Below are positions 46,258-54,095 of a stretch of 64,000 nucleotides of DNA, one piece after another. This DNA comes from Caulobacter sp. 602-2 (lineage in GTDB: Bacteria; Pseudomonadota; Alphaproteobacteria; Caulobacterales; Caulobacteraceae), in NCBI RefSeq assembly GCF_011043625.1, contig NZ_JAAKGT010000005.1, forward strand, positions 62,001 to 126,000, read 5' to 3'. Made by a program: the position numbers and the translations under genes. Each line of letters begins with the position of its first letter. The first letter of the stretch is position 1. Below the pieces are notes generated by a model, which had not been told where the DNA came from, searched no databases, and saw only the letters and a program-made list of their open reading frames with translations.

Positions 46258-46364
46258 AGCCCGGCCTCGGGGGGAAGCGGCGGAAGGTCGCGCCGGCCGT
46301 CCTTGACCCGCGAGGCGCGAGCGCCCATCTGTAACTGTACAAGTTTCTATTTGGATTTCGCGCC

Positions 46365-47135
46365 ATGACCCGCATGCCCGTCCTCTTCATCGGCCACGGC
46401 TCGCCGATGAACGCCATCGAGGACAACGCCTGGAGCCGCGCCTGGGCGCAGCTGGGCCGCGACCTGCCGCGCCCCAAGGCCGTGCTGATGATCAGCGCCC
46501 ACTGGGAGACCATGGGCGGCACGGCGCTGAGCGCCGCCGAGCGCCCCGAGACCATCCACGATTTCGGCGGCTTCCCGCAGGCGCTGTTCGACGTGCAGTA
46601 CCGCGCGCCGGGCGATCCGGCCCTGGCCCAGCGCGCCGCCGACCTGCTGGCCCCGCAACGCACGGTGCAGCATCCGACCCGCGGCCTCGACCACGGGGCC
46701 TGGAGCGTGCTGGCGCCGATGTATCCCGACGCCGACGTGCCGGTGGTGCAGCTGAGCATCGACCGCGGCCAGCCCAACGCCTGGCACTACGAGGCCGGCC
46801 GCCGGCTGGCGGCGCTGCGCGACGAGGGCGTGCTGATCATCGGCAGCGGCGACATCGTCCATAACCTGCGGGCCGTGAACTTCCGCACCGGCGAGACCCC
46901 CGACTGGGCGCCGCGCTTCAACGAGCGCGCCAAGGCCCTGATCACGGCGGGCGACCACCAGCCGCTGATCGACTGGGAGAGCCTGGGCCCCGACGCGGCG
47001 CTGTCGATCAACAGCGCCGAACACTATCTGCCGCTGCTCTACGTGCTGGGCGCGCAAGGGCCCGACGAGCCGGTGTCGTTCTTCGCCGACGACGTCTTCG
47101 CGGCGATCTCGATGACCGGCGTGCAGGTGGGGTGA
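46365..47135 (+). CDS. ygiD: 4,5-DOPA dioxygenase extradiol-like protein (LigB family)
   Basis: A 256-aa member of the class III extradiol ring-cleaving family. VLFIGHGSPMNAIE holds the first metal His, MISAHWET the second, and RGLDHGAWSVLAPMYPDADVPVVQLSI the conserved acid-base region, all as in YgiD and plant DODA. It would open the ring of L-DOPA or a related catechol with Fe(II) or Zn(II). Since a tyrosinase lies about 44 kb away in the same window, shared use of catechols is possible but unproven. Monocistronic. Confidence 0.92.
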   Translation: MTRMPVLFIGHGSPMNAIEDNAWSRAWAQLGRDLPRPKAVLMISAHWETMGGTALSAAERPETIHDFGGFPQALFDVQYRAPGDPALAQRAADLLAPQRTVQHPTRGLDHGAWSVLAPMYPDADVPVVQLSIDRGQPNAWHYEAGRRLAALRDEGVLIIGSGDIVHNLRAVNFRTGETPDWAPRFNERAKALITAGDHQPLIDWESLGPDAALSINSAEHYLPLLYVLGAQGPDEPVSFFADDVFAAISMTGVQVG

Positions 47136-47195
47136 GGCAGGGATCAGCCGCCCTTCTCGTTCCCTTCCCCATCGCCCCCGTCTAGGGTCCTGGAG

Positions 47196-47588
47196 ATGAC
47201 CTGCAACCCCGATCCCGTACGCGAAGGATTCCGATGGGCGGTCTATTGCCTGGCCCAGCCCGCTGAAATGCAGCTGTCGTTGTTGCCCGAATTCGTATGC
47301 AAAGCCGACGAACTCGCACTGACCTTTGACGACGGGCTCCGTGAACTGGGCCGCGAAAGATCAGAGCTGAGCCCGCATTGCCAGGCCTCCCTCGACGCGC
47401 TTGAAGCTTGGCTTTGCCAGATGAGCGAAGCCGGCGACGAGGGTCTCTGGACCGACAACGCCGTGCGCAATCATCCGTCCTGGAGGGGCGTACGGTTGCT
47501 GGCGACGGCAGTGCTTGCGGCCTTCGAATGGGATGCCCCGGAGCCTAGTCCGCGCCAGGATGTCTACGTTCCAGCCGCGAGCGGCTAG
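47196..47588 (+). CDS. Hypothetical protein (130 aa)
   Basis: Acidic, helical, cysteine-containing protein beginning MTCNPDPVREGFRWAVYCLA and containing ALTFDDGLRELG and WTDNAVRNHPSWRGVRLLAT. No signal or membrane segment. Family not recognised. A ribosome site (GGAG) lies only a base or two from the ATG at 47196. The stop overlaps by 4 bp the stop of the convergent DJ-1 gene. Codon use is like its neighbours, which supports a real gene. Confidence 0.72.
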   Translation: MTCNPDPVREGFRWAVYCLAQPAEMQLSLLPEFVCKADELALTFDDGLRELGRERSELSPHCQASLDALEAWLCQMSEAGDEGLWTDNAVRNHPSWRGVRLLATAVLAAFEWDAPEPSPRQDVYVPAASG

Positions 47589-48295
47589 ACTCCTTCCAGC
47601 GCCCCCTTACCCAACCGCTCCGCCGCCGCCGCGGCCGCGGCCGCCGCGCGGCGCTCGTCCATGCCGTTGTCGTAGATGCGGCGCACGCGGGCCAGGATTT
47701 CCGGCGGGGCCAATTCAGGCCGGCCCGACTGGAACGGCGGGTCAGGCGCGTACTCGACGGCCAGCTGGATGGCCTGAGCGATGGTCGGACCGGCGATCTC
47801 GGCGACCAGGGTCAGGGCGAAGTCGACGCCGGCCGTCACCCCGCCGCCGGTGACGAAGCGGCCGTCGCGAACCACGCGGGCCTCGTCTGGGATGGCGCCG
47901 AACAGCGCCAGCTGGTCGCGCCAGGCCCAGTGGCAGGCCGCCCGCTTGCCCTCCAGCAGGCCTGCCGCCGCCAGCACCAGCGAGCCGGTGCAGACGCTGG
48001 TGACGTAGCGCGCGCTCCAGGCCAGGCGCTTGACCTGATCCAGGAAGGCTTCGTCGCCCATGGCCTGGGTCGTGCCGAAACCGCCGGGAATGCAGAGGAT
48101 GTCGCAAGCCTCGATCTGGTCGAGCCGCGCCAGATGGGCGAAGATCAGGCCGTCGGCCTCGATCTCGCCGCCGGCGAGGCTGGCGACGGTGATCTGGGCG
48201 CCCGGCAGCCGCGCCAGGATCTGGTGGGGGCCGGTGAAGTCGAGATGGGTCACGCCCGGAAACAGGGCGAAGACGATGCGGATAGGGTCGGCCAT
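47585..48295 (-). CDS. DJ-1/PfpI family protein, isonitrile-hydratase-like
   Basis: Cytoplasmic protein of 236 aa. IRIVFALFPGVTHLDFTGPHQIL is the opening strand-helix unit, ILCIPGGFGTTQAM the oxyanion region, and SVCTGSLVLAAAGLLEGKRAACHW contains the nucleophilic Cys (VCTGS), as in isonitrile hydratase InhA-type enzymes. FVTGGGVTAGVDFALTLVAEI follows. An alanine run (RRAAAAAAAAAERLG) forms the C-terminus. AGGAGG six bases before ATG 48295 makes the start clear. It is divergent from a GlxA-type regulator, with an inverted repeat in the 97-bp gap. Confidence 0.93.
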   Translation of the reverse strand: MADPIRIVFALFPGVTHLDFTGPHQILARLPGAQITVASLAGGEIEADGLIFAHLARLDQIEACDILCIPGGFGTTQAMGDEAFLDQVKRLAWSARYVTSVCTGSLVLAAAGLLEGKRAACHWAWRDQLALFGAIPDEARVVRDGRFVTGGGVTAGVDFALTLVAEIAGPTIAQAIQLAVEYAPDPPFQSGRPELAPPEILARVRRIYDNGMDERRAAAAAAAAAERLGKGALEGV

Positions 48296-48341
48296 GAGAG
48301 CCCTCCTGGTTTGACGACCGATGCTCTCCCCGATAGCGTTC

Positions 48342-48374
48342 GGCGGAAATGACGGAGATCCCTCGATTTCCGCC
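48342..48374. promoter_or_regulatory. Inverted repeat in divergent DJ-1/GlxA promoter
   Basis: GGCGGAAAT (48342-48350) and ATTTCCGCC (48366-48374) are perfect 9-bp inverted arms with a 15-bp spacer, lying 19-51 nt before the GlxA-type start. It is well placed to be the binding site of the adjacent AraC-family regulator controlling both genes. Confidence 0.65.
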
Positions 48375-48392
48375 ATCCTTCGGGGGAATGCG

Positions 48393-49334
48393 ATGCCTCG
48401 CGCCGTCGGCATGCTGGTCTATCCGGGCTTCCAGCTTCTGGACGCCGCCGGCCCGATCTCGACCTTCGAGATCGCCGCGCGGTTCGATCCGGGGGCCTAT
48501 GGCCTGACGGTGGTGTCGCGCGACGGCGGCTGGACGGCCAGCAGTTCGGGCGCGGCCTTCGACACCGTGGCGTTCGACAAGGCGCCTGCTTTCGACACCC
48601 TGCTGATCTCGGGCGGCGACGGCGTGCGGGCGCCGGCCAGTTGCGCGGCGACGCTCGACTATGTGCGCAAGACCGCGCGGCAGGCGCGGCGGACGGCCAG
48701 CGTCTGCTCTGGAACCTACGTGCTGGCGGCGGCGGGCCTGCTGGACGGCAAACGCGCCACCACCCACTGGAGCCGCACCAAGGACTTCCAGAAGCGCTTT
48801 CCGGACGTGCGGCTGGAGGCCGACCGGATCTGGGTGCAGGACGGCCCGATCTGGAGCTCGGCCGGCATCACGGCGGGGATCGACCTGGCGCTGGCGATGA
48901 TCGGGGCTGACCTCGGCGAAGCCGTCGCCAAGCGCACGGCCCAGCAGCTTGTGGTCTATCACCGCCGGCCGGGCGGCCAGTCGCAATTCTCGGCCCTGCT
49001 GGAGCTGAAGGGCGGACGCTTCGACGCCCTCCTAGCCTGGGCGCGCGAGAACCTGGCCCGGCCGCTGAGCGTCGAGGAACTGGCCGAGCGCGCGGCCATG
49101 AGCCCGCGCAACTTCGCCCGCCTGTTCGCCGCCGAGACCGGCTCGACCCCGGCCAAGGCGATCGAGCGGCTGCGGGTGGAGGCCGCCCGGGCCCTGCTCG
49201 ACAGCGCCCCGCTGCAGGTCGAGGACATCGCCCTGGAGTCAGGGTTCGGAGACTCCGAACGCATGCGCCGGGCCTTCATCCGCGTGTTCGGCCAGCCGCC
49301 CCAGGCCCTGCGCCGGGCGGCCAAGGCCAGCTAG
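48393..49334 (+). CDS. GlxA-type AraC-family transcriptional regulator
   Basis: Regulator of 313 aa. The N-terminal ~190 residues are a DJ-1/PfpI domain (VGMLVYPGFQLLDAAGPISTFE, SVCSGTYVLAAAGLLDGKRATTHW), which usually senses a small molecule. The C-terminal ~110 residues form the AraC DNA-binding part with LSVEELAERAAMSPRNFARLFAAETGSTPAKAIERLRVEAARALL and the second helix-turn-helix IALESGFGDSERMRRAFIRVFGQPPQALR. Starts at ATG 48393 after GGGGGA. Probably controls the divergent DJ-1 gene and itself. Its stop overlaps that of the convergent DUF1003 gene by 4 bp. Confidence 0.95.
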   Translation: MPRAVGMLVYPGFQLLDAAGPISTFEIAARFDPGAYGLTVVSRDGGWTASSSGAAFDTVAFDKAPAFDTLLISGGDGVRAPASCAATLDYVRKTARQARRTASVCSGTYVLAAAGLLDGKRATTHWSRTKDFQKRFPDVRLEADRIWVQDGPIWSSAGITAGIDLALAMIGADLGEAVAKRTAQQLVVYHRRPGGQSQFSALLELKGGRFDALLAWARENLARPLSVEELAERAAMSPRNFARLFAAETGSTPAKAIERLRVEAARALLDSAPLQVEDIALESGFGDSERMRRAFIRVFGQPPQALRRAAKAS

Positions 49335-49885
49335 CCGCCCCGCAGCGCCTTCACCTCGGCCCGCAGCTCGTCGAGGCATGCGGTGTTTGCGCGGGCCATG
49401 TCGGACAGTTCGGCCATGCGCAGGGCGTCGAGCTTGTCGTGCAGGCGCATGATCTCGAGCTCGGCGCGCAGGTTGACGACGTAGTCGTGCTCGGCCGCCT
49501 CGCGATCCTTCGCCGCCTGGCGGTTCTGGCTCATCATGATGATCGGGGCCTGGATCGCCGCCAGGGTCGACAGCACCAGGTTCAGGAAGATGAAGGGATA
49601 AGGATCGAAGGCCTTGTGGAACGGCATCAGGGCCAGGTTCAGGATCACCCAGGCGGCCAGCACCGCAGAGAACCCGCCGATGAAGCCCCAGGAGCCGCCG
49701 ATCGCGGCCACCCGGTCGGCCAGGCGCTCCCAGAAGCTGCCCTCCTTCTGCGACAGCCCGGGCGCGAGACCCGTGGGGGCCTCGGCGGCGATCAGGTCGA
49801 TGACGCTGCGCTTGACGGCCGAAAGATCGGCATAGGCCTCGCCCAGCAGGGTGCGCGAGAGGTGGTCGAGTTTGTCCGCGCTCAT
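49331..49885 (-). CDS. DUF1003 family membrane protein
   Basis: 184 aa with two membrane helices near residues 65-110. WERLADRVAAIGGSWGFIGGFSAVLAAWVILN, then FDPYPFIFLNLVLSTLAAIQAPIIMMSQNRQAAKDR, are the DUF1003 signature, followed by a long charged helix (NLRAELEIMRLHDKLDALR), probably a cytoplasmic coiled coil. Function of the family is unknown. ATG start at 49885. Monocistronic. Confidence 0.93.
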   Translation of the reverse strand: MSADKLDHLSRTLLGEAYADLSAVKRSVIDLIAAEAPTGLAPGLSQKEGSFWERLADRVAAIGGSWGFIGGFSAVLAAWVILNLALMPFHKAFDPYPFIFLNLVLSTLAAIQAPIIMMSQNRQAAKDREAAEHDYVVNLRAELEIMRLHDKLDALRMAELSDMARANTACLDELRAEVKALRGG

Positions 49886-50028
49886 GGGTCCGTCCGGCCT
49901 GATGAGTCTCCATCATTCCGTGCGCCGGGCTTCACCGCAACGCGGTTGACAGGGTCGCGTCAGGGGCGCGAGGGTCGCTACGTCGGCTCGTCGACCAACG
50001 ACCAGTCATCACCCCCCGGGAGCACCAG

Positions 50029-50208
50029 ATGGCCCACAAGTTCCTGATCAAGAAGAACAAGGCCGGCGAGTTCGTCGCCTATTTCGTCTACAACAGCGAG
50101 ACCATCTTCTGGACCGAAGGCTACGCCTCGAAGGCCTCGGCCAAGAACGCCATCGAGTCGATCAAGAAGAACGGCCCCGACGCCGAGATCGACGACCAGA
50201 CCGACTGA
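50029..50208 (+). CDS. DUF1508 (YegP-like) small protein
   Basis: The 59-aa protein reads KFLIKKNKAGEFVAYF, WTEGYASKASAKNAIESIKKN and ends DAEIDDQTD. DUF1508 is a short beta-hairpin/helix module with the same S-E-x-Y-x-S-K-x-x-x-x-x-x-I-x-S-I-K pattern (here W-T-E-G-Y-A-S-K). Function unknown; YegP homologues are stress-related by association only. CGGGAGC lies before ATG 50029. Confidence 0.88.
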   Translation: MAHKFLIKKNKAGEFVAYFVYNSETIFWTEGYASKASAKNAIESIKKNGPDAEIDDQTD

Positions 50209-50297
50209 TGCGCGCCTGACGCGCACGTGAACTTGACCCCTCCCCGTCGGTCGCTGTCTGATCGGCGATAATGAACAACAACGACGGGGAGGCGGAC

Positions 50298-51095
50298 ATG
50301 TCGGCTCGCAAGGCCATCTTCATCACCGGCGCGGCCAGCGGCATCGGCCTGGCCAGCGCCAAGCGCTTTTCGGCGGAAGGCTGGTTCGTCGGCCTGTCGG
50401 ACATCGACGAGGCGGGCCTGGCCCGCGCCCTGACCGAGATCGGCCCCGCCAACGGCTCCATCCATCCCCTGGACGTGCGCGACCGGCAGGCCTGGACGCC
50501 CGCCCTTTCCGCCTTCGTCGAGCGGTCCGGCGGCCGGCTGGACGTATTGTTCAACAACGCCGGCGTCGCGCGCTTCGGCCCCTTCTCGGAAAGCGACCCG
50601 CAGGGCGACGACCTGATGCTGGCGGTCAATGTGCAGGGCGTGCTGAACGGCGCGCGGGCCGCCCTGCCCTTCCTGAAGGCCACGCCCGGCTCGCGCCTCG
50701 TCAACATGGCCTCGTGCGCGGGGATCTACGGCTCGCCGGGCCTGGCGGTCTATTCGGCGACCAAGTTCGCGGTGCGCGGACTGTCCGAGGCGCTGGACGC
50801 CGAGTTCGCCGCCTTCGGCGTCAGCGTGGCCTGCGTCATGCCGTGGTTCGTCGAGACGCCGATCCTGCGCAACTCCCAGCCGGGCAAGAACGCCGACATG
50901 GGCGAGGAACTGCGCAAGAGCGGATTGCCCGTCTACGGCGTCGACGAGGCGGCGCAGACGGTCTGGCAGGCGGCGCACGGCCGCGAGCTCTATTACCTCG
51001 TGGGCAAGCGGGCCAGGCAGATGCGGTTCATGGCCCGCCTGGCCCCGGGGTTCCTCAGGAACCAGCTCCGGTCGCGATCACCGACGACGGCTTGA
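50298..51095 (+). CDS. SDR-family oxidoreductase
   Basis: 265 aa from ATG 50298, preceded by GGGGAGG five bases upstream; the earlier ATG at 50271 lacks a ribosome site. FITGAASGIGLASAKRF is the cofactor loop, NNAGVARFG the second motif, NMASCAGIYG carries the catalytic serine and YSATKFAVRGLSEAL the Tyr-x-x-x-Lys pair. An aspartate after strand 2 (GLSDIDE) suggests NAD. Substrate unknown. The last 41 bp overlap the end of the convergent SleB-type gene, a longer antisense overlap than is usual in this region. Confidence 0.94.
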   Translation: MSARKAIFITGAASGIGLASAKRFSAEGWFVGLSDIDEAGLARALTEIGPANGSIHPLDVRDRQAWTPALSAFVERSGGRLDVLFNNAGVARFGPFSESDPQGDDLMLAVNVQGVLNGARAALPFLKATPGSRLVNMASCAGIYGSPGLAVYSATKFAVRGLSEALDAEFAAFGVSVACVMPWFVETPILRNSQPGKNADMGEELRKSGLPVYGVDEAAQTVWQAAHGRELYYLVGKRARQMRFMARLAPGFLRNQLRSRSPTTA

Positions 51096-52152
51096 CCGCC
51101 TCGGCCTTGTCGCCGGCCTTGGCCGGGCGCATCGCCGGGGCCGACGCCGGTTCGGGACCGACCTTCTCCGGACCGCCCATGCCGCCTTCCTTGGCCGTGA
51201 CCAGGGCGCTGGCGACATAGATCACCGGCTTGCCGTCGGCGCTGGGCGCCTGCGGCAGGGCCGTCAGGACGGGCGCGTCCGGCAGGTCCTCGATGGTCGA
51301 CGGCCGCGGCTTGTCGGTGAAGGCGCCCGGCGCGCCGGCGCGACCGCCGAAGCGGTAGAACACGTGCATGCCGACCTGGGCGACGCGCATCAGGCGCGGA
51401 CCCCAGTTCGGCGCGACGCCGGTGGTATGGAAGTGGGTGGCCGAGCCGACCTCGGACATCACCGTGCCGGCCAGGGCGCGCGAGGCGACCTTGCGGGCCC
51501 GGGTCCAGGCGGCGCGTTCGGGACGGGCGCGCATCGAGCCGTCGCAGGCGAAGCTGAACTGGCAGCCGGTGCGGGCCGAGGCGCCCTGGAACACCACGCC
51601 GCAGATCGACTTGGGGAACGAAGGGTGGCGTACGCGGTTTAATACGACTTGAGCCACCGCGGCCTGGCCGCTGGAGGTCTCGCCCCGGGCTTCGTAGTAG
51701 ACGGCCTGGGCCAGGCACTCGAGTTCGCGCGAGCTTTCGAGGGCGTTGGCGAGGTGGAACGGCGCGGCGGCCGGATTGAAGGAACCGCCGAGGCTGGCGC
51801 GCATCAGGAGCGGCTTGTCCTCGGTCTTGTCGTCACCGCTTTCGAGGCGGGCGGCGAGCAGAGAGGCCTGCCGGTCGCGCTGGGCGTCGCCGGCGACGGT
51901 GTAGGGGTCATGGCGACGGGCGATGGCGAGCGCCCCGGCGTCCATGCGCGACGCGGCCTGATGCAGCGCCGCTTCGGAGTAGCTCCCCGCGGCGCTGTCG
52001 GCCAGGCGCGTAACCCGAGCGTGCTGAGCGGCGGTCTGGGCCATGCCTCCCGCCAGATAGACGCCGCCAAGCGCCAGGCCCGTGACGGACCCGACCAATA
52101 CGGCGCCGATCAGCCCGCGCGCGTCAGCGCACGTCTGCGACTTGATATTCAA
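51055..52152 (-). CDS. SleB-type cell wall hydrolase, membrane-anchored or exported
   Basis: Paralogue of the hydrolase at 35386-36609. The SleB domain has LECLAQAVYYEARGETSSGQAAVAQVVLNRVRHPSFPKSICGVVFQG with the catalytic Glu, then GCQFSFACDGSMR and SEVGSATHFHTTGVAPNW. The N-terminus is a hydrophobic segment (LIGAVLVGSVTGLALGGVYLAGG), probably an uncleaved anchor. No good ATG exists: TTG at 52152 follows AGGA at eight bases; a GTG at 52212 would add 20 residues. About 365 aa. The two paralogues differ most in their tails. The upstream 324-nt gap should hold its promoter. Confidence 0.87.
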   Translation of the reverse strand: MNIKSQTCADARGLIGAVLVGSVTGLALGGVYLAGGMAQTAAQHARVTRLADSAAGSYSEAALHQAASRMDAGALAIARRHDPYTVAGDAQRDRQASLLAARLESGDDKTEDKPLLMRASLGGSFNPAAAPFHLANALESSRELECLAQAVYYEARGETSSGQAAVAQVVLNRVRHPSFPKSICGVVFQGASARTGCQFSFACDGSMRARPERAAWTRARKVASRALAGTVMSEVGSATHFHTTGVAPNWGPRLMRVAQVGMHVFYRFGGRAGAPGAFTDKPRPSTIEDLPDAPVLTALPQAPSADGKPVIYVASALVTAKEGGMGGPEKVGPEPASAPAMRPAKAGDKAEAVKPSSVIATGAGS

Positions 52153-52212
52153 AACTTGCGTCCTGCGCGACGAGGGCGCACCGGCCCCCCGACAAAAACG
52201 CTCCCAAGACAC

Positions 52213-52536
52213 CCGGAAAAAGCACTATCGGGCCGGTCTGGCAGCGGAGGTTCGACCGTTCGCAATAAGGTCGAGATCCTGCTTATGCCTCGCCTTATGA
52301 CCGAACTATGACCGAGTCGCAAGCGCCTGCTGCACCGCAGCATGCGTTTTGCCTGCCTTTTCGGCGACCGATACCGTTAACACTTTGATTCACAGGAAAA
52401 ACCTGGACGGGCGCCAAAACGCCGCAGCAGCGCGGTTTTTGCCGCCGCCGCGCGGCTATGTCGGAACCTCGACCAAGCTTCGCCGTTAACCGCTGCAGTT
52501 GGATCGGCCCCGCGCCGAAGCTTTGGAGACCCCCTG
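52213..52536. other. Intergenic region between SleB gene and small lipoprotein gene
   Basis: No gene is seen on either strand. There are two TTAAC motifs (52377-52381 and 52486-52490) that match single CtrA half-sites but not a paired TTAA-N7-TTAA box. Likely holds the divergent promoters of both genes. No palindromic repeat of the kind found further right. Confidence 0.5.
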
Positions 52537-52755
52537 ATGCCCCGCCTCTCGCCGTTCGCGCCGCGCCTGGCCGCCATCCTGGCCCTGGCCGCCCTGACCA
52601 CGGCCTGCGGCCACAACATGGAGCAACGGGCGGCCACCGGGGCCATCGCCGGCGCGGTCGTCGCCGGGCCTGTGGGCGCCGTCGTCGGCGCGGGGGCCGG
52701 GGCCGTGGTGAACACGGCGGCCAAGCCGGCGCCGAAGTCGAAGAAACGCCGGTAG
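52537..52755 (+). CDS. Small glycine-zipper lipoprotein
   Basis: 72 aa. Signal MPRLSPFAPRLAAILALAALTTAC with lipobox LTTAC, then a glycine-zipper stretch TGAIAGAVVAGPVGAVVGAGAGAVVN, and a lysine/arginine-rich end (KPAPKSKKRR). Very similar in layout to small outer-membrane glycine-zipper lipoproteins; the zipper would insert in the outer membrane and the basic tail may touch peptidoglycan. ATG follows TTGGAG. Function unknown. Confidence 0.85.
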   Translation: MPRLSPFAPRLAAILALAALTTACGHNMEQRAATGAIAGAVVAGPVGAVVGAGAGAVVNTAAKPAPKSKKRR

Positions 52756-52794
52756 AGCGCGCTTCGCGCGCCCCCTCCGGCCCTCCGCCTAGAT

Positions 52795-52924
52795 GCTCCC
52801 CTGAAGGGGGAGCTGTCGCGGAGCGACTGAGGGGGAAGAGATAACGGCTCCAGCGGGTGAACCGACCTCATCAGATACTTCCCCCTCCGGCCCTTCGGGC
52901 CACCTCCCCCTTCAGGGGGAGGAT
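52795..52924. repeat. Inverted pair of palindromic repeats (REPIN-like), second copy
   Basis: Left unit 52795-52838 (GCTCCCCTGAAGGGGGAGCT, then GTCGCGGAGCGACTGAGGG) and right unit 52878-52924 (CTTCCCCCTCCGGCCCTTCG, then GGCCACCTCCCCCTTCAGGG). Nearly identical to 35220-35351 with a different spacer except for CTCATCAG before the right unit. Confidence 0.85.
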
Positions 52925-52976
52925 CTTGGCGCGCGACTTCGACCTCTCGCGCGAAAGCGCAGAGTTTGTGGAGAGG

Positions 52977-53049
52977 GCGCGGGGCGTCCGGGCCTCGCCC
53001 GGATGTGTGAGTTTCAAATACCGTTTCGACGAAGCTGAACGCCCCGCGC
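52977..53049. other. Strong long-range stem in gene-free region (candidate structured RNA)
   Basis: GCGCGGGGCGT (52977-52987) pairs perfectly with ACGCCCCGCGC (53039-53049). Inside it lies a 7-bp hairpin TCCGGGC/GCCCGGA with a CTC loop. A second hairpin, CGGGAGC/GCTCCCG, begins at about 53168. The gene-free block from 52925 to 53425 is not a copy of the repeats on either side. No promoter or known RNA family was recognised, so this is only a candidate. Confidence 0.35.
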
Positions 53050-53425
53050 GATCGTTATTCCTCAGGCCGGGGCGCGCGGGCCTCTTCCGCCCTTTGCCCC
53101 TTCCCCATGCAGTGCGCCCCGTTTCTTGGCGGCCAGGCGTGCATGGCGGCGCGAACCCTCGGACGGGCGGGAGCCTATTTAGGCAAGCTCCCGATAGGCG
53201 GATTTACGTCCCCCGCCCTCTAAACCCGCTCGATCGCATCCACGTCGCCGTTTCGGGCCGGATCCTTGCGCCCTCTCCCTGCGACGGGACAGCTTTGATT
53301 ATGACCCGGGTTTCGGCGCGTCTGATCCAGGCGCATGAGAAAGTTGCAAGCGGTTGAGTTCGTGGAACTCTTTTCGGGATGCGCCGGGGATCCACGGGGC
53401 TCTATCCCCTTCGCCCCGTCTGATC

Positions 53426-53577
53426 CTTCTCCCTGGAGGGAGAAGGTGGCGTGAAGCTCCGGATGAGGGGTTAGCAACGGTCGACGGCGTGCCGGCACGC
53501 CGGCTGACACCGTAACCCCTCCCCCTCCCACGCTTCGCGCGGGCCCCTCCCTCTCCCTCTGGGAGAGGGTCGGAAAG
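53426..53577. repeat. Second class of inverted palindromic repeats
   Basis: Left unit contains CCTTCTCCCTGGAGGGAGAAGG followed by TGGCGTGAAGCTCCGGATGA and GGGG; right unit is the reverse type, ACCCCTCCCCCTCCCACG and CCCTCTCCCTCTGGGAGAGG. The pair flanks about 38 nt and is unrelated in sequence to the 35220 and 52795 class. Ends 4 nt before the stop of the minus-strand NTF2-like gene. Confidence 0.8.
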
Positions 53578-53580
53578 ATC

Positions 53581-54006
53581 CTACCCCAGCGTCACGAACA
53601 GTTCGTTCTCGATCACCCACTGGCCGGCGACCTTGCGCCAGGTGGCCAGGTAGGTTCCGCTCTGGGTCGCGCCCTCGCCTTTCCAGGTTCCCACCCAGCG
53701 GCCGCGTTCGGCCGCGCGGACGCCGTCGGCGTCGATCTCGATCAGGTCGCTGGTGCGGACGTAGGAGACGAAGTCGCGGTCGGCGAACTGGCCGGCGAAG
53801 GCCTCGATGATCTGGTCGCGGCCCAGCAGCAGCGAGCCGTCGCCGGCGATGACCTTGGCGTCGGTCGTGAAGAAGGGAACCAGCCGCCCAGCGTCCTTGC
53901 CGGCGATCAGCCGGTTGGTGAGCTTGCGACGGGCGGCGACGGCGTCCTGCGGCGCGATCATGAACTGACGAGTCCCTTCCTGGTGAAGACTCCAATCTTC
54001 GCGCAT
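53581..54006 (-). CDS. NTF2/SnoaL-like domain protein
   Basis: About 141 aa with the SnoaL/DUF4440-like pattern: AARRKLTNRLIAGKDAGRLVPFFTTDAKVIAGDGSLLLGRDQIIEAFAGQF, then RGRWVGTWKGEGATQSGTYLATWRKVAGQWVIENELFV, where the last W-x-x-x-x-x-W-x-I-x-x-E pattern is typical. Fold only: these are small-molecule-binding or isomerase-like proteins. Start uncertain: ATG 54006, an upstream GTG (54015), or an internal ATG at 53961 (after AGGAAGGGA, eleven bases) all fit. Confidence 0.82.
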   Translation of the reverse strand: MREDWSLHQEGTRQFMIAPQDAVAARRKLTNRLIAGKDAGRLVPFFTTDAKVIAGDGSLLLGRDQIIEAFAGQFADRDFVSYVRTSDLIEIDADGVRAAERGRWVGTWKGEGATQSGTYLATWRKVAGQWVIENELFVTLG

Positions 54007-54095
54007 TTTCTTCACGTGAACCGGCGTCCACTTCGCTCGAAAATGCTCCGCGCGGTATAGGCTGCGCCGTCGCTCCTCAGCAAACCCGGACTCCG

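Noticed and set aside
46333..46345. AACT-GTACA-AGTT inverted repeat before the DOPA dioxygenase gene
   Set aside because: Arms of only 4 bp and no adjacent regulator; not strong enough to list as an operator.
52857..53357. Open frame of 166 codons in the repeat-rich block
   Set aside because: Begins inside a repeat unit and has no domain-like sequence; the hairpins are better explained as structured DNA or RNA.
53356..53374. GAGTTC-GTG-GAACTC followed by TTTT, like a small terminator
   Set aside because: No gene or clear transcript ends there; 6-bp AT-containing stem is weak. Would gain weight if the upstream block is shown to be an RNA.
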